From contig JAIUOD010000001.1 in assembly GCA_020161405.1 (NCBI GenBank), positions 310,001-374,000 of the forward strand: a stretch of DNA of 64,000 bases, read 5' to 3'. The stretch comes from Pseudomonadota bacterium (GTDB lineage: Bacteria > Pseudomonadota > Alphaproteobacteria > Caulobacterales > Aquidulcibacteraceae). Below are positions 27,238 to 36,698 of this stretch, one piece after another (position 1 is the first letter of the stretch; each line of letters opens with the position of its first letter). The notes under the pieces were generated by a model. That model saw nothing but the letters and a program-made list of their open reading frames with translations. It had not been told where the DNA came from and ran no database searches. The position numbers and the translations under genes are program-made.

Positions 27238-27342
27238 ATTATTTTTCCTCTTACCTCCTAGTATCATTTTTAAACTACTAAAATTTGAAGGAACGCGATT
27301 TATAAAAGTGAAAATGCGGGGCGAAAATTTAATTAAAATTTT

Positions 27343-27368
27343 AAAAAAAATGCGCCTATTAAGGCGCA
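27343..27368 (-). terminator. Terminator of the sqr gene
   Basis: 7-bp stem TGCGCCT / AGGCGCA with loop ATTA. On the minus strand it is followed by eight T residues. It lies 24 bases past the sqr stop codon. Confidence 0.85.
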
Positions 27369-27391
27369 CTTTAATTAATATATTGAATTAT

Positions 27392-28663
27392 TTAGTCTTT
27401 CAATTTGGTAATACCAAGCATGTCCATAACCATTTTTTCATAGAAAGGTTCGGATTCTCCGCTTTTAATTTTGTTCAAGAAATATTTCTCAAACCCAATT
27501 TTCGCCATATGAACCCATTTGCCAGAGCTTGACCAATTTCGGTTACGCGGTGGAATTTGTGGTTGCGCGACAAAGGCAACACCAGAATCACCAAAATCTG
27601 CAAGACATACAGCATTCCATGTGCCTTCTTCATTAGCTGGACGGCCATTAAGCAAATGACCAATATTATGGGCTGTAGCAGTTACCATTGATTCAATCAT
27701 AAACCCAGTTTTTGGAACCCCGCATGGAACAGGTGTTGGCGCTTGTGGTGCGATTGCTACACAAACACCGATGGCAAAGATATTTTGATACGTCGGGTTT
27801 CTTTGATTTTTATCAACAATAATGAAACCGCGCGGATTGGTAAGTTTATCAATTCCAAAAACGCATGGCACACCACGGAAAGCAGGAAGCATCATTGTGA
27901 ATTTAGATGCAACTTCTTTTATACCTTTTGATGAACCATCATCATTAATTTCTTCAATGGTTAACTTGCCTTCTTCGGCTTTTAACAATTTTGAAGACGT
28001 CATCCATTTGATGTGGCGATTACGCATCGCGCTTTCTAAAAGCCCCTTAGTATCACCAACCCCATCAAGACCAAGGTGGCCGATATATGGTTCCGAAGTT
28101 ACAAAAGTCATTGGAACTTTATCGCGGATTTTGCGTTTCCTAAGTTCAGTTTCAACAATCATCAAAAATTCATAAGCAGGGCCATAGCATGATGCGCCTT
28201 GTGCCGCGCCAATAACAATTGGCCCTGGATCTTTACAAAATTCTTCAAATGCCTCTGCCGCTTGAATGGCATGATCAACATGGCAAACCGATTGCGTATT
28301 GCCGTGCGGTCCAAAGCCTTCAATCTCGTCAAAAGCCAAATCAGGTCCAGTAGCGATTACAAGATAATCATAATCAAGCATACGCCCATCTTCTAACTCG
28401 ACTTGATTATTTTCAGGATGAACACGTTTTGCACCGCCATCCTCTAATTCAATTCCGCGTCTTTTAAAAACACTAGTTAAATCAACTTCAATCGCATCGC
28501 GCGTACGCCATTTAACGGCAACCCATGGATTTGAGGGAACAAAATGATAAATTCTTCCCTTATTTACTACCGTTATTTTATCGCCATCGCGTAATTGATC
28601 CTTTATCTCATAAGCTGCAATTACACCGCCCAAACCGGCGCCGATTATTACTATATTTGCCAT
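27392..28663 (-). CDS. sqr: Sulfide:quinone oxidoreductase
   Basis: 423-aa FAD membrane-surface enzyme that oxidises H2S to polysulfide/persulfide and reduces quinone. N-terminal FAD motif IVIIGAGLGGVIAAYEI; the three cysteines of SQR are present as Cys127 (TQSVCHVDHA), Cys159 (AAQGASCYGPAYEF) and Cys353 (NAVCLADFGDSGVAF). PVPCGVPKTGFMIESMV is the typical FAD/quinone-side motif. The C-terminal amphipathic helix (WVHMAKIGFEKYFLNK) fits membrane association. The ATG at 28663 follows GGGAG. It lies beside the rhodanese-RND locus, which supports a sulfide-detoxification role. Confidence 0.9.
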   Translation of the reverse strand: MANIVIIGAGLGGVIAAYEIKDQLRDGDKITVVNKGRIYHFVPSNPWVAVKWRTRDAIEVDLTSVFKRRGIELEDGGAKRVHPENNQVELEDGRMLDYDYLVIATGPDLAFDEIEGFGPHGNTQSVCHVDHAIQAAEAFEEFCKDPGPIVIGAAQGASCYGPAYEFLMIVETELRKRKIRDKVPMTFVTSEPYIGHLGLDGVGDTKGLLESAMRNRHIKWMTSSKLLKAEEGKLTIEEINDDGSSKGIKEVASKFTMMLPAFRGVPCVFGIDKLTNPRGFIIVDKNQRNPTYQNIFAIGVCVAIAPQAPTPVPCGVPKTGFMIESMVTATAHNIGHLLNGRPANEEGTWNAVCLADFGDSGVAFVAQPQIPPRNRNWSSSGKWVHMAKIGFEKYFLNKIKSGESEPFYEKMVMDMLGITKLKD

Positions 28664-28766
28664 TTCCAACTCCCTTTATATATTTACTATTTAGGATATT
28701 CTAATAATTATCACAAAGTTTATTTTTAATTTTAAAATTAAATTGATTGGGCGATATCGCCCAATC

Positions 28767-30014
28767 CTATTGTCCTACTGCCGCTATAATTTTGTATTTT
28801 GAAACTATTAATGCCGCTTGGGCTTTTGCTAATTCCATATTTGCCATAGTTAGGTCGCGTCTTGCCTCTAAAACATCTTTCAAAGGTCTTTGGCCAACGC
28901 GCATTTCCGCTTCAACACTTTTAAGTGCAATTACACTTGCATCTTGCGCGGCAAGTGCAGCATCTTTTTGCGCAAGATTTGCACTGAAATTTGCATAGGC
29001 TTGAGCAACACCCATATCAATGCCACGCAAAGTTGCATTTAGACCAAGTTGCGCTTGTTGTTTTCCAATTTTTGCCCCATCAACACTTGATGAAATTCTA
29101 CCATAAGAATAAAGCGGCATTGTTACATTAACATAAGCGCCATAATCATCGGCGCGATAACCCGCCAAAAATTGATCACGAATTGTGGTTGCGCGCGCAC
29201 TTAATGTTACTTTAGGCGCATAAGATGAATTGGCTATTTTATATTGCGCATCGGCCTGTGCAACATTTGCATTAGCCGCGATTACTAATGGATGTTTTGT
29301 ATGCGCTTCTTCTTTAGCCATCTCAAGCGATGCAGGTATTTGCGGCGATACGCCCTCAAGCGTGACATTTTCAAAATTCACACCAGTAATGCGATAAAGA
29401 TTGGCGGCTGCAATTTGTTTTTGCCCTTCAATCTGCGCATATAGCGCCTTAGCACGAGCAAGGCTTGCATCAGCAAAAGCTTTTTCTGAGACTGCGGTTT
29501 CGCCAGCTTCAAATTGCAATTTTGCATCACGCACATAGCGGGCATTGGCATCTAAATTATCTTTTGCAAATTCCAATGATTTTTGCGCAACATAATAATT
29601 GCTATAGGCTTCGGCGGTTTCAGCGATTAATTGATTACGTGAATTTACAATTTGTGCATTTGTTGCGGCAAGCGCAAAATCTTCGGCATTGATTTTTGCT
29701 AATGACTGACCGCCATCAAACAAACGCATTTCCCATGCAATCGCAAGGCTTCGTGGGTAAATTTCTTTATACCCCATACCAAAATCTGCCTTTGCGGCGC
29801 CATAGGAGCCTTGCAATCCTAATGATGGTTTTGCATCTGCTTTAACGCCTTTTAAGCGTAATTTTTGCAAATCTGAATTTAATGAAAAAGCCTGAAACTT
29901 TGGTTCAGATTTTATTGCAGCATCAATAGCAACATTAATATCTTGCGCCAATAAAGGGCTTGCAAGAAATGAAGCACCTATAAATAAAGCTGCAACAGAT
30001 ATTCTTGAAATCAT
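28767..30014 (-). CDS. TolC-family outer-membrane efflux protein
   Basis: 415 aa with a Sec signal (MISRISVAALFIGASFLASPLLAQ). Two repeated TolC/OEP domains made of long coiled-coil helices are visible, e.g. IVNSRNQLIAETAEAYSNYYVAQKSLEFAKDNL and GVAQAYANFSANLAQKDAALAAQ, with beta-strand insertions (LAIAWEMRLFDGG, AYVNVTMPLYSYG). It forms the outer-membrane exit duct for the RND pump encoded on the opposite strand. The start is coupled to the DUF2892 gene by an ATGA overlap. Confidence 0.92.
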   Translation of the reverse strand: MISRISVAALFIGASFLASPLLAQDINVAIDAAIKSEPKFQAFSLNSDLQKLRLKGVKADAKPSLGLQGSYGAAKADFGMGYKEIYPRSLAIAWEMRLFDGGQSLAKINAEDFALAATNAQIVNSRNQLIAETAEAYSNYYVAQKSLEFAKDNLDANARYVRDAKLQFEAGETAVSEKAFADASLARAKALYAQIEGQKQIAAANLYRITGVNFENVTLEGVSPQIPASLEMAKEEAHTKHPLVIAANANVAQADAQYKIANSSYAPKVTLSARATTIRDQFLAGYRADDYGAYVNVTMPLYSYGRISSSVDGAKIGKQQAQLGLNATLRGIDMGVAQAYANFSANLAQKDAALAAQDASVIALKSVEAEMRVGQRPLKDVLEARRDLTMANMELAKAQAALIVSKYKIIAAVGQ

Positions 30015-30214
30015 TGGAAATGTGCCCCATTTTTGCAACCAAGTTTCTTGAAAATCATCGCCGCAGGGCAAAATTTTGTAAAAGACGCCTGAAACATATT
30101 TGCGCCTGCGAAAATAGTTAGCCAAAGGAAATTCTTATCAAGAAACATTCCCAACAATGCCGATACAATTACGACAACGCCGGCAAAACGAAATACGGCT
30201 GCATCAATATTCAT
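30011..30214 (-). CDS. DUF2892 (YgaP-like) small membrane protein
   Basis: 67 aa with two membrane helices (FRFAGVVVIVSALLGMFL and FLWLTIFAGANMFQASFT) and FTKFCPAAMIFKKLGCK, the DUF2892 pattern with two cysteines. In E. coli YgaP the same domain is fused to a rhodanese that handles persulfides; here the rhodanese is a separate, divergent gene. GGAG precedes the ATG at 30214. Its stop overlaps the tolC-like start by four bases. Cysteines may take part in persulfide transfer (inference). Confidence 0.88.
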   Translation of the reverse strand: MNIDAAVFRFAGVVVIVSALLGMFLDKNFLWLTIFAGANMFQASFTKFCPAAMIFKKLGCKNGAHFQ

Positions 30215-30243
30215 TTTCTTCTCCAAAATTTTTGTAAAAAGGC

Positions 30244-30285
30244 TTGACTTTTTAAACTTATCTTCATTATATTAGAAAATAATGA
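30244..30285 (+). promoter_or_regulatory. Promoter and inverted repeat of the rhodanese-RND operon
   Basis: TTGACT (30244-30249) and TATATT (30268-30273), 18 bases apart, form a good sigma-70 promoter. An inverted repeat TCATTAT-N8-ATAATGA (30264-30285) overlaps the -10 box, the position expected for a repressor site. It lies in the 113-base divergent region and could control both operons. The regulator is not encoded nearby. Confidence 0.6.
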
Positions 30286-30327
30286 TATATGCAAGTATGC
30301 TTTAACAATTTTTTATGAGGCGTAAAA

Positions 30328-30657
30328 ATGTTCTTTGGTAAACCAGTTAAAACCGTTTCTCCACGCGAATTACAAATGGGCTTAGAAAGCGGCGATATTG
30401 TGCTTTTCGATGTACGCGAAGCAAATGAACATAAATCTGCGCGAATTGAAAATTCAGTTTTGGTGCCGCTTTCTCAATTTGATACTTCAAAAATCACCGC
30501 TACAGAGGGCAAAAAAATTGTTCTTTATTGCCAAAGCGGTATGCGCTCTGGCCAAGCGGCAAAAGCGTGTGACAAGGCGGGTATTGAGGTTTCAAATCTT
30601 GCGGGCGGAATAATGGCTTGGCACGCAAATGGCCTTCCAGTTAAATCAGGTGCGTAA
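30328..30657 (+). CDS. Single-domain rhodanese (sulfurtransferase)
   Basis: 109 aa, one rhodanese domain: LFDVREANEHKSARIENSVLVPL, the active-site loop CQSGMRS with Cys68, and the final NLAGGIMAWHANGLPVK. Transfers sulfane sulfur, for example from the persulfide product of SQR to glutathione or other thiols. No signal peptide, so cytoplasmic. Its stop codon TAA is directly followed by the ATG of the adaptor gene, so the two are co-translated. AGGCG-type RBS upstream. Confidence 0.93.
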   Translation: MFFGKPVKTVSPRELQMGLESGDIVLFDVREANEHKSARIENSVLVPLSQFDTSKITATEGKKIVLYCQSGMRSGQAAKACDKAGIEVSNLAGGIMAWHANGLPVKSGA

Positions 30658-31836
30658 ATGATGAAATTAAGAAAAAAAACTTTACTATTAAGCGCCGCAA
30701 TTTTCGGCGCTTTTTCCCCATTAATCGCATGTGGTAAAAAGCATGACGATAAAAAGGAAGCAGTCGAAAAAATCAATTATGAGACTAATTCGCGCCTTAT
30801 TATCGCCAAAAGTAACATTAATGATTTAAAGCCTGTAAGCGCCATATTTACTTCAGAAGATGAAGCACAGGCGCGTGCAAGAATTGGTGGAACATTAGTA
30901 AGCCTTATGGTTGACGAAGGTCAAAACGTTGCCCAAGGCCAATTAATCGGCATAATTGATGAGGCAAGATATGGCGCAGAAGTGCAAGCAGGGCTTGCCA
31001 ATGCCAATGCCGCAAAATCACAAGCCCAAGCAGCAAGTGCAAGCGCAAACCAAGCACCCGCAAATCTTGATGCTGCCAATGCAATGGCAAATAAAGCGCT
31101 TGCCGATTATAATCGCACTAAAATGCTTTATGATCAGGGTGTTTATGCCAAAGCACGTCTTGACCAAATGCAGGCTGCATTAAGTGCCGCCAATGCACAA
31201 GTTCGCGCCGCAAATGCAGGCGTAAGTGCCGCCAATGCTCAGGCTAATGCTGCCCGCTCGCAGGCAAGTGCGGCCTCCGCACAGGCGGGTGTTGCATCTG
31301 CTGTTCGCGCACAGGGGCGTATTTATGCGCCAAAATCTGGCAAAGTAACAATGGCGCCAATTCCGCGCGGTTCAGTTGTAATGCCAGGGGAAATTGTGGC
31401 CTTTATCGCAGCAGGCACACCAATTTTACGCCTTCGCGCCCCAGAAGCCGATGCCAAATTTTTAAAAGTCGGGCAAGTTGTTCCGCTATTAGGTTCAAAT
31501 GGCGAAATAATTGGTCAAAGCACAATTTCAAAAATCTATCCATTGGTGGAAAATGGGCAGGTTAAAATTGATTTGCAAACCAATGGCGGTGAGCATTTGG
31601 TTGGTGAACGTGTTGATATTGCCCTTCCAATTGGCAATCGTGATGCGATTATTATTCCAAAATCCTATATTATTACCCGCGACGGTTTTGATTTTGTGAT
31701 GCTTTTAAAAGGCAGCAAAGCCTTTGAAATCCCTGTTCAACGCGGACAGTCTATTTCTAATGCTGCAATAAAAGATGGCGTTGAAATTCTTTCAGGCCTT
31801 GAAATTAATGATATAATTGTTGCCAAAGCCAAATAG
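30658..31836 (+). CDS. RND efflux periplasmic adaptor, lipoprotein
   Basis: 392-aa HlyD/AcrA-type membrane-fusion protein. Lipobox LIACG at about residues 22-26 gives a lipidated N-terminal Cys25. Barrel-sandwich halves (RARIGGTLVSLMVDEGQNVAQGQLIGIID and GRIYAPKSGKVTMAPIPRGSVVMPGEIVAFI) flank an Ala/Asn/Gln-rich coiled-coil hairpin (residues 110-215, repeats of ANAQ/ASAQA). It connects the RND pump to the TolC-like duct. The RBS lies in the end of the rhodanese gene. An alternative start is the next codon (ATG 30661). Confidence 0.93.
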   Translation: MMKLRKKTLLLSAAIFGAFSPLIACGKKHDDKKEAVEKINYETNSRLIIAKSNINDLKPVSAIFTSEDEAQARARIGGTLVSLMVDEGQNVAQGQLIGIIDEARYGAEVQAGLANANAAKSQAQAASASANQAPANLDAANAMANKALADYNRTKMLYDQGVYAKARLDQMQAALSAANAQVRAANAGVSAANAQANAARSQASAASAQAGVASAVRAQGRIYAPKSGKVTMAPIPRGSVVMPGEIVAFIAAGTPILRLRAPEADAKFLKVGQVVPLLGSNGEIIGQSTISKIYPLVENGQVKIDLQTNGGEHLVGERVDIALPIGNRDAIIIPKSYIITRDGFDFVMLLKGSKAFEIPVQRGQSISNAAIKDGVEILSGLEINDIIVAKAK

Positions 31837-31844
31837 GATTGAAA

Positions 31845-34800
31845 ATGAAAACAGATTCCAAACTTGGCATTGCAGGTTCTTTAACCAAGGCTTTTATTAA
31901 ATCGCCACTTACACTTTTGCTTTTGCTGGCTTCATTTGCCGTTGGTTTCATGGCGCTTATGGCAATCCCGCGCGAAGAAGAACCGCAAATCTCGGTTCCA
32001 ATGGTCAATGTGCGCATCCCTGCCCCTGGCCTATCTGCCAAAGATGCCGAAGTTAAGATTACCGAACCTGTTGAAACCGCATTGCGTGGCCTTAATGGCG
32101 TTGAGCATGTCTATTCGCAAACCCAAGATGATGGAATTATGCTTACGGCGCGCTTTAAAGTTGGCACAAGCGCTGATAATGCAATCTTGCGCGTCCAACA
32201 AAAAATGCAAGAGCCGAATGTTTTACCTGCAACAGGCGCAATGAAGCCAATAATTACTGCGCGCGGTATTGATGATGTTCCAATCATAGTTGTTACAATT
32301 TCACCAAAGCCTGAACTTGCATCGCGTTGGAATGATGCATCATTGTTTGAACTTGCAAAAAACATCAATGCCGAACTTACAAAGGTTGATGATGTTGGCA
32401 CAGTTTTCATGGTTGGTGGGCGCCCAAATGAATTACAAATTTCGCCAGATCCTGCCAAATTAAAAGCCTATGGCGTGCATCTTGGCGCGCTTATGGATGC
32501 GGTGAAAAATGCTTCAAATTCAATGCCTCTTGGCTCTATTCGTGCCAATGGAAGTGCAAATGACATTTCTTCTGGGCAAAGTTTTAAATCAATTGATGAA
32601 GTTCGAAACCTATCTTTACGCTCTATCAATGGCGGTGAAGTTTTAGTACGCGATGTGGCAGATGTATCAATTGCGCCGCGTAATGATCAATCAATTGCAT
32701 ATCATTATGAACGTGTGGGCAATGAATTTGTACGCACCCCAACAATTGCCATTGCCATAGCAAAACGCCCAGGTGTTAATGCAGTGGTTTTAACCGAACA
32801 TGTTCGTGAGAAACTAAAAGCCCTAAATGGCAATTTAATCCCTGAAAGTATAAGTGCCAAAGTGGTTCGTGATTATGGCGAAACTGCGAATGAAAAAGCC
32901 AATGAACTTTTGTTTCACCTTGGCCTTGCCACACTTTCAATTGTTGCCTTGATCTTCTTTACGATTGGCAAGCGCGAAAGTTTTGTTACTTTGGTTGTTA
33001 TTCCAACCACAATTTTGCTTACGCTTTTTGCATCAAATTCGATGGGTTATACAATTAACCGCGTTTCATTATTCGCGCTTATTTTCTCAATCGGGATTTT
33101 GGTGGATGATGCGATTGTTATGATTGAAAATATCGCCCGCCATTGGGGTATGAATGATGGGCGTAGCAAAGAGACGGCGGCAATTGATGCGGTTGCCGAA
33201 GTTGGTAATCCAACAATTGTTGCAACTCTGACCGTTGTGGTTGCGCTATTACCAATGATGTTTGTTTCGGGACTTATGGGACCATATATGGCGCCAATCC
33301 CAGCGAACGCGTCAGCAGCGATGATTTTCTCATTCTTTGTTGCAGTTATTGTTGCGCCTTGGTTAATGCTTAAGGTTGCGCCTAAAAATAGCCATGGGCA
33401 TGGCCATTCTGAGGAAGAAGGTATTCTTGGGCGCACATATCGCAAAATTGCCGCGCCAATCATTGCCACCAAGAAAAGCGCGTGGACATTTTTATTAGTG
33501 GTTGGTTTTGCAACCATCGCGGCTTGTGTTTTATTTTATACTAAAACTGTGACCGTAAAACTTTTGCCATTTGATAATAAATCAGAATTCCAAATTGTTG
33601 CCGACCTACCAGAAGGCACAAGCCTTGAAACTACGCAAAGGGTTTTGATGGAAACTGCGGCACTTATTGGCACTATAAAAGAAGTTGAAAGCATGGAAGC
33701 CTATGCGGGAACTTCTGCGCCATTTAATTTCAACGGCCTTGTGCGCCATTATTTCTTGCGTGAGCGCCCTGAAATGGGCGATGTTCAGATTAATCTTACG
33801 CCAAAGAAAGACCGAAAACGCGAAAGCCATGATATTGCACTTGAAGCGCGTAAATTAATCAAAGACGTTCATCTGCCTTCTGGCGGGTCTTTGAAAGTTA
33901 TTGAAGTGCCACCAGGGCCACCAGTGATTTCAACCCTCCTTGCCGAAGTCTATGGCCCTGATGCGCAAACCCGCCGTGATGTTGCCAATAAATTAAAAGC
34001 ACAAATGGCGAAAATTCCATATATTGTTGACATTGATGATTATTATGGAAATCCGCGCCCCAAAACCTTCTTTGCACCAAATCGGGCGCAAATGGATGCA
34101 TTGGGAATTAATGAAGGCCAAGTTTTGCAATCAATTGGTGCAACATTTGGCGGCGCAAGCCTTGGAACTTTGGCGGGAACAAATGGGCATGATCCAATTG
34201 AAATCTCCCTAAGATTGCCAACACAAGATAGAACATGGAATGCACGTACTTCATCAATGCCAGTTGCAATTTCACAAACTCCAATGGGGGCACGTCTTGT
34301 TGATATGGGTGAATTGGTAATCCCGCAAAATACCCAATCATCTTTCCCAATCTTCCGCCGTGATGGGCGTGAAGCTGAAATGGTAACTGCCGACCTTGCG
34401 GGGCAATATGAAGCGCCAATTTATGGGATTTTTGATACAAATAATAAAATCAAAAATATAGATTGGGGCAATTTGCCAAAACCAGTAATTTCTTGGCATG
34501 GCCAACCACATGATGAAAGCAAACCAACAATCCTGTGGGATGGTGAATGGGAAATAACCTATGTTACATTCCGCGACATGGGGGCGGCCTTTGGGGTTGC
34601 GATTATCGGGATTTATATTTTGGTGGTCGCCCAATTTGGCAGCTTTAAATTACCACTTGTCGTGCTTACACCAATTCCATTGACGCTTATTGGTATTGTT
34701 TTGGGTCATGCAATTTTTGGCGCGCCATTTTCGGCAACTTCAATGATTGGCTTTATCGCACTTGCGGGCATTATTGTGCGAAATTCAATATTGCTTATTG

Positions 34801-35054
34801 ATTTCATACGCCATGCCAAAACCGACGATAGACCATTGCGTGAAGTCCTACTTGAAGCAGGCGCAATCCGCTTTAAACCTATTATCCTTACCGCACTCGC
34901 GGCAATGATTGGCGCCGCCGTAATATTATCCGACCCAATTTTCCAAGGTTTGGCAATATCACTATTATTCGGCCTAATGTCATCAACACTTTTGACTGTA
35001 TTGGTAATACCTGCGATTTATGTGGCGCTTAGGGATGATGGGAAAACTGTATAA
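31845..35054 (+). CDS. RND-superfamily efflux permease (AcrB-type)
   Basis: 1069-aa inner-membrane proton-driven pump. Visible features: N-terminal helix then REEEPQISVPMVNVRIPAPGLSAKDAEVKITEPVETALRGLNGVEHV (porter domain), the proton-relay helix GILVDDAIVMIENIARHWG with two Asp, LTVVVALLPMMFVSGLMGPYM, and the repeat in the C-half (IGFIALAGIIVRNSILLIDFIRHA). A short His/Glu-rich loop (NSHGHGHSEEEG) lies between the halves. AGGA six bases before the ATG at 31845 sets the start. The gene set with rhodanese and the nearby SQR suggests export linked to sulfide or thiol stress; the substrate is unknown. Confidence 0.94.
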   Translation: MKTDSKLGIAGSLTKAFIKSPLTLLLLLASFAVGFMALMAIPREEEPQISVPMVNVRIPAPGLSAKDAEVKITEPVETALRGLNGVEHVYSQTQDDGIMLTARFKVGTSADNAILRVQQKMQEPNVLPATGAMKPIITARGIDDVPIIVVTISPKPELASRWNDASLFELAKNINAELTKVDDVGTVFMVGGRPNELQISPDPAKLKAYGVHLGALMDAVKNASNSMPLGSIRANGSANDISSGQSFKSIDEVRNLSLRSINGGEVLVRDVADVSIAPRNDQSIAYHYERVGNEFVRTPTIAIAIAKRPGVNAVVLTEHVREKLKALNGNLIPESISAKVVRDYGETANEKANELLFHLGLATLSIVALIFFTIGKRESFVTLVVIPTTILLTLFASNSMGYTINRVSLFALIFSIGILVDDAIVMIENIARHWGMNDGRSKETAAIDAVAEVGNPTIVATLTVVVALLPMMFVSGLMGPYMAPIPANASAAMIFSFFVAVIVAPWLMLKVAPKNSHGHGHSEEEGILGRTYRKIAAPIIATKKSAWTFLLVVGFATIAACVLFYTKTVTVKLLPFDNKSEFQIVADLPEGTSLETTQRVLMETAALIGTIKEVESMEAYAGTSAPFNFNGLVRHYFLRERPEMGDVQINLTPKKDRKRESHDIALEARKLIKDVHLPSGGSLKVIEVPPGPPVISTLLAEVYGPDAQTRRDVANKLKAQMAKIPYIVDIDDYYGNPRPKTFFAPNRAQMDALGINEGQVLQSIGATFGGASLGTLAGTNGHDPIEISLRLPTQDRTWNARTSSMPVAISQTPMGARLVDMGELVIPQNTQSSFPIFRRDGREAEMVTADLAGQYEAPIYGIFDTNNKIKNIDWGNLPKPVISWHGQPHDESKPTILWDGEWEITYVTFRDMGAAFGVAIIGIYILVVAQFGSFKLPLVVLTPIPLTLIGIVLGHAIFGAPFSATSMIGFIALAGIIVRNSILLIDFIRHAKTDDRPLREVLLEAGAIRFKPIILTALAAMIGAAVILSDPIFQGLAISLLFGLMSSTLLTVLVIPAIYVALRDDGKTV

Positions 35055-35147
35055 ATAATATTCTTATTTTAAAACAAAACTTACTTCATATTTACAAAAT
35101 AATATTTCACAATATAAATCAATGTGAATATTGTGAGTTTTGTTTAA

Positions 35148-36695
35148 ATGAATATAAGAAATTTATTATTTACAGCTGTTTTCAGTGTCATTTCTTTGTT
35201 TTCAAGCCAGGTATTTGCCGATGATTGGACAAGGTTTGAAACTAACAATTTCATAATGTATTCAAATGTTAGAGAAAAAGTCGCTGTTGAATATATAAAA
35301 AAACTTGAAAATTTTCATTATGTTTTGGGCGATTTTTATAATAAGAAACAAGAAGATCACGAAAAATTTGTTATATATTTTGTTAATACATATTCTGATT
35401 TAGAAAAGACATACCCTAAAATTGATTCAAATATCGCTGGATATGTGAAATCTTGCCAAGAGGGTATTACTGGCTTCTCCTTATATCAAGGTGACACAAT
35501 TCAAAACAGTGAAAATCTTCTTAAACAGCAAGAAAACGCAAGTTTAATAATAACATTCCACGAATATTCACACATTTTTATGGCCAAGAATTGGGGCATG
35601 AATTACCCGCATTGGTTCATAGAAGGTTATGCCGAATATTACGGCGGAACGCGCATGAATAATGAGAAAATAATGGTTGGTATGCCGTTTATCAATCGTT
35701 ACGTGGCATTAAAGCACAATGTACAAATAGATTATAAAGACATAATTGGCGAAACCATTAAATTAAAAACCTATGATATTAAAATTACTACTTATTATTC
35801 ACAATCATGGCTTTTGACACATTACATGATGTCATCACCAGAATTAAGAAAAAAAGCACAAGAATATTTCAATGCACGTCAAAATGGTGAAGACAAATTA
35901 AAAGCCTTTGAACGCACATTTGGAATGGATACGAAAGCCCTTAAAATAGCACTCGATAAATATCTTAATTCAGAAATAAAAGCTATTTACATTCCGCTTA
36001 GGAAAGATATTGATTTAAATGTTGCCGTAACAAAAATGCCTAAATCTGCATCACAATTATTATTATATAATGCAGCATTAGAAGCATGCCCGAAGAAAGA
36101 GAATTGGGAAAAATTACTTAATAATATTCGTAAAAAAGCTGAATCATTCAAAGACGATGATTATGCACAAAATATCCTTGCAAAAGCAGAAATAATCATT
36201 GGCGATGAAGAAAAGGCAATTGATTATTACAAAAATCGTATTTCGATAAATGATAAAGATGATGAAGCGTGGTTTAGATATGGGCAGGCAGTTTATCTAA
36301 CGGCTAATCATGGTAAATTTAAAGATGCAAACGAAACAGCACTAAAAATACAAGACGCGCGAAATGCTTTACTAAAAGCTTATTCGTTAAATCCACTTAA
36401 CGCTACTAATCTTTTTTATATTTCCCTTACCGCAAAAGATATAAAGAACCCTGATGATAATTCATTAAATTCTGCAATTGGGGCATATAATATTGAGCCT
36501 TCAGTTGAAGAGTTTGCAATAAATGCAATTGTTTTTCTTTTAGCAAAAGAAAATTATGATGATGCAAGATATATAATTCAAGACATTGCAAGCAACCCGC
36601 ATTTAGGTGAAACTTCACAAAAATTGGCCAATATAATATCTGCAATTGACAGGAAAGCGCCAAAAGAAGAAATATTGAAATTACTTACGAATTAA
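35148..36695 (+). CDS. Exported HEXXH metallopeptidase with C-terminal TPR-like repeats
   Basis: 515 aa, signal peptide MNIRNLLFTAVFSVISLFSSQVFA. Residues 30-260 look like a gluzincin-type protease: His138-Glu139-x-x-His142 (TFHEYSHIFM) and a downstream EGYAEYYGG (Glu159 or Glu163) as third zinc ligand. The C-terminal 230 residues are helical with TPR-like pairs (YAQNILAKAEIIIGDEEKAIDYYKNRISINDKDDEAWFRYGQAVYL). DUF1570-like peptidases have a related layout, but the family was not confirmed. It is AT-rich compared with the flanking genes. Monocistronic, with a terminator directly after it. Likely periplasmic. Confidence 0.82.
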   Translation: MNIRNLLFTAVFSVISLFSSQVFADDWTRFETNNFIMYSNVREKVAVEYIKKLENFHYVLGDFYNKKQEDHEKFVIYFVNTYSDLEKTYPKIDSNIAGYVKSCQEGITGFSLYQGDTIQNSENLLKQQENASLIITFHEYSHIFMAKNWGMNYPHWFIEGYAEYYGGTRMNNEKIMVGMPFINRYVALKHNVQIDYKDIIGETIKLKTYDIKITTYYSQSWLLTHYMMSSPELRKKAQEYFNARQNGEDKLKAFERTFGMDTKALKIALDKYLNSEIKAIYIPLRKDIDLNVAVTKMPKSASQLLLYNAALEACPKKENWEKLLNNIRKKAESFKDDDYAQNILAKAEIIIGDEEKAIDYYKNRISINDKDDEAWFRYGQAVYLTANHGKFKDANETALKIQDARNALLKAYSLNPLNATNLFYISLTAKDIKNPDDNSLNSAIGAYNIEPSVEEFAINAIVFLLAKENYDDARYIIQDIASNPHLGETSQKLANIISAIDRKAPKEEILKLLTN

Positions 36696-36698
36696 AAA

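Noticed and set aside
33047..33517. 156-codon minus-strand open frame inside the RND gene
   Set aside because: Shadow of the RND membrane region; the plus-strand frame is fully supported by family motifs.
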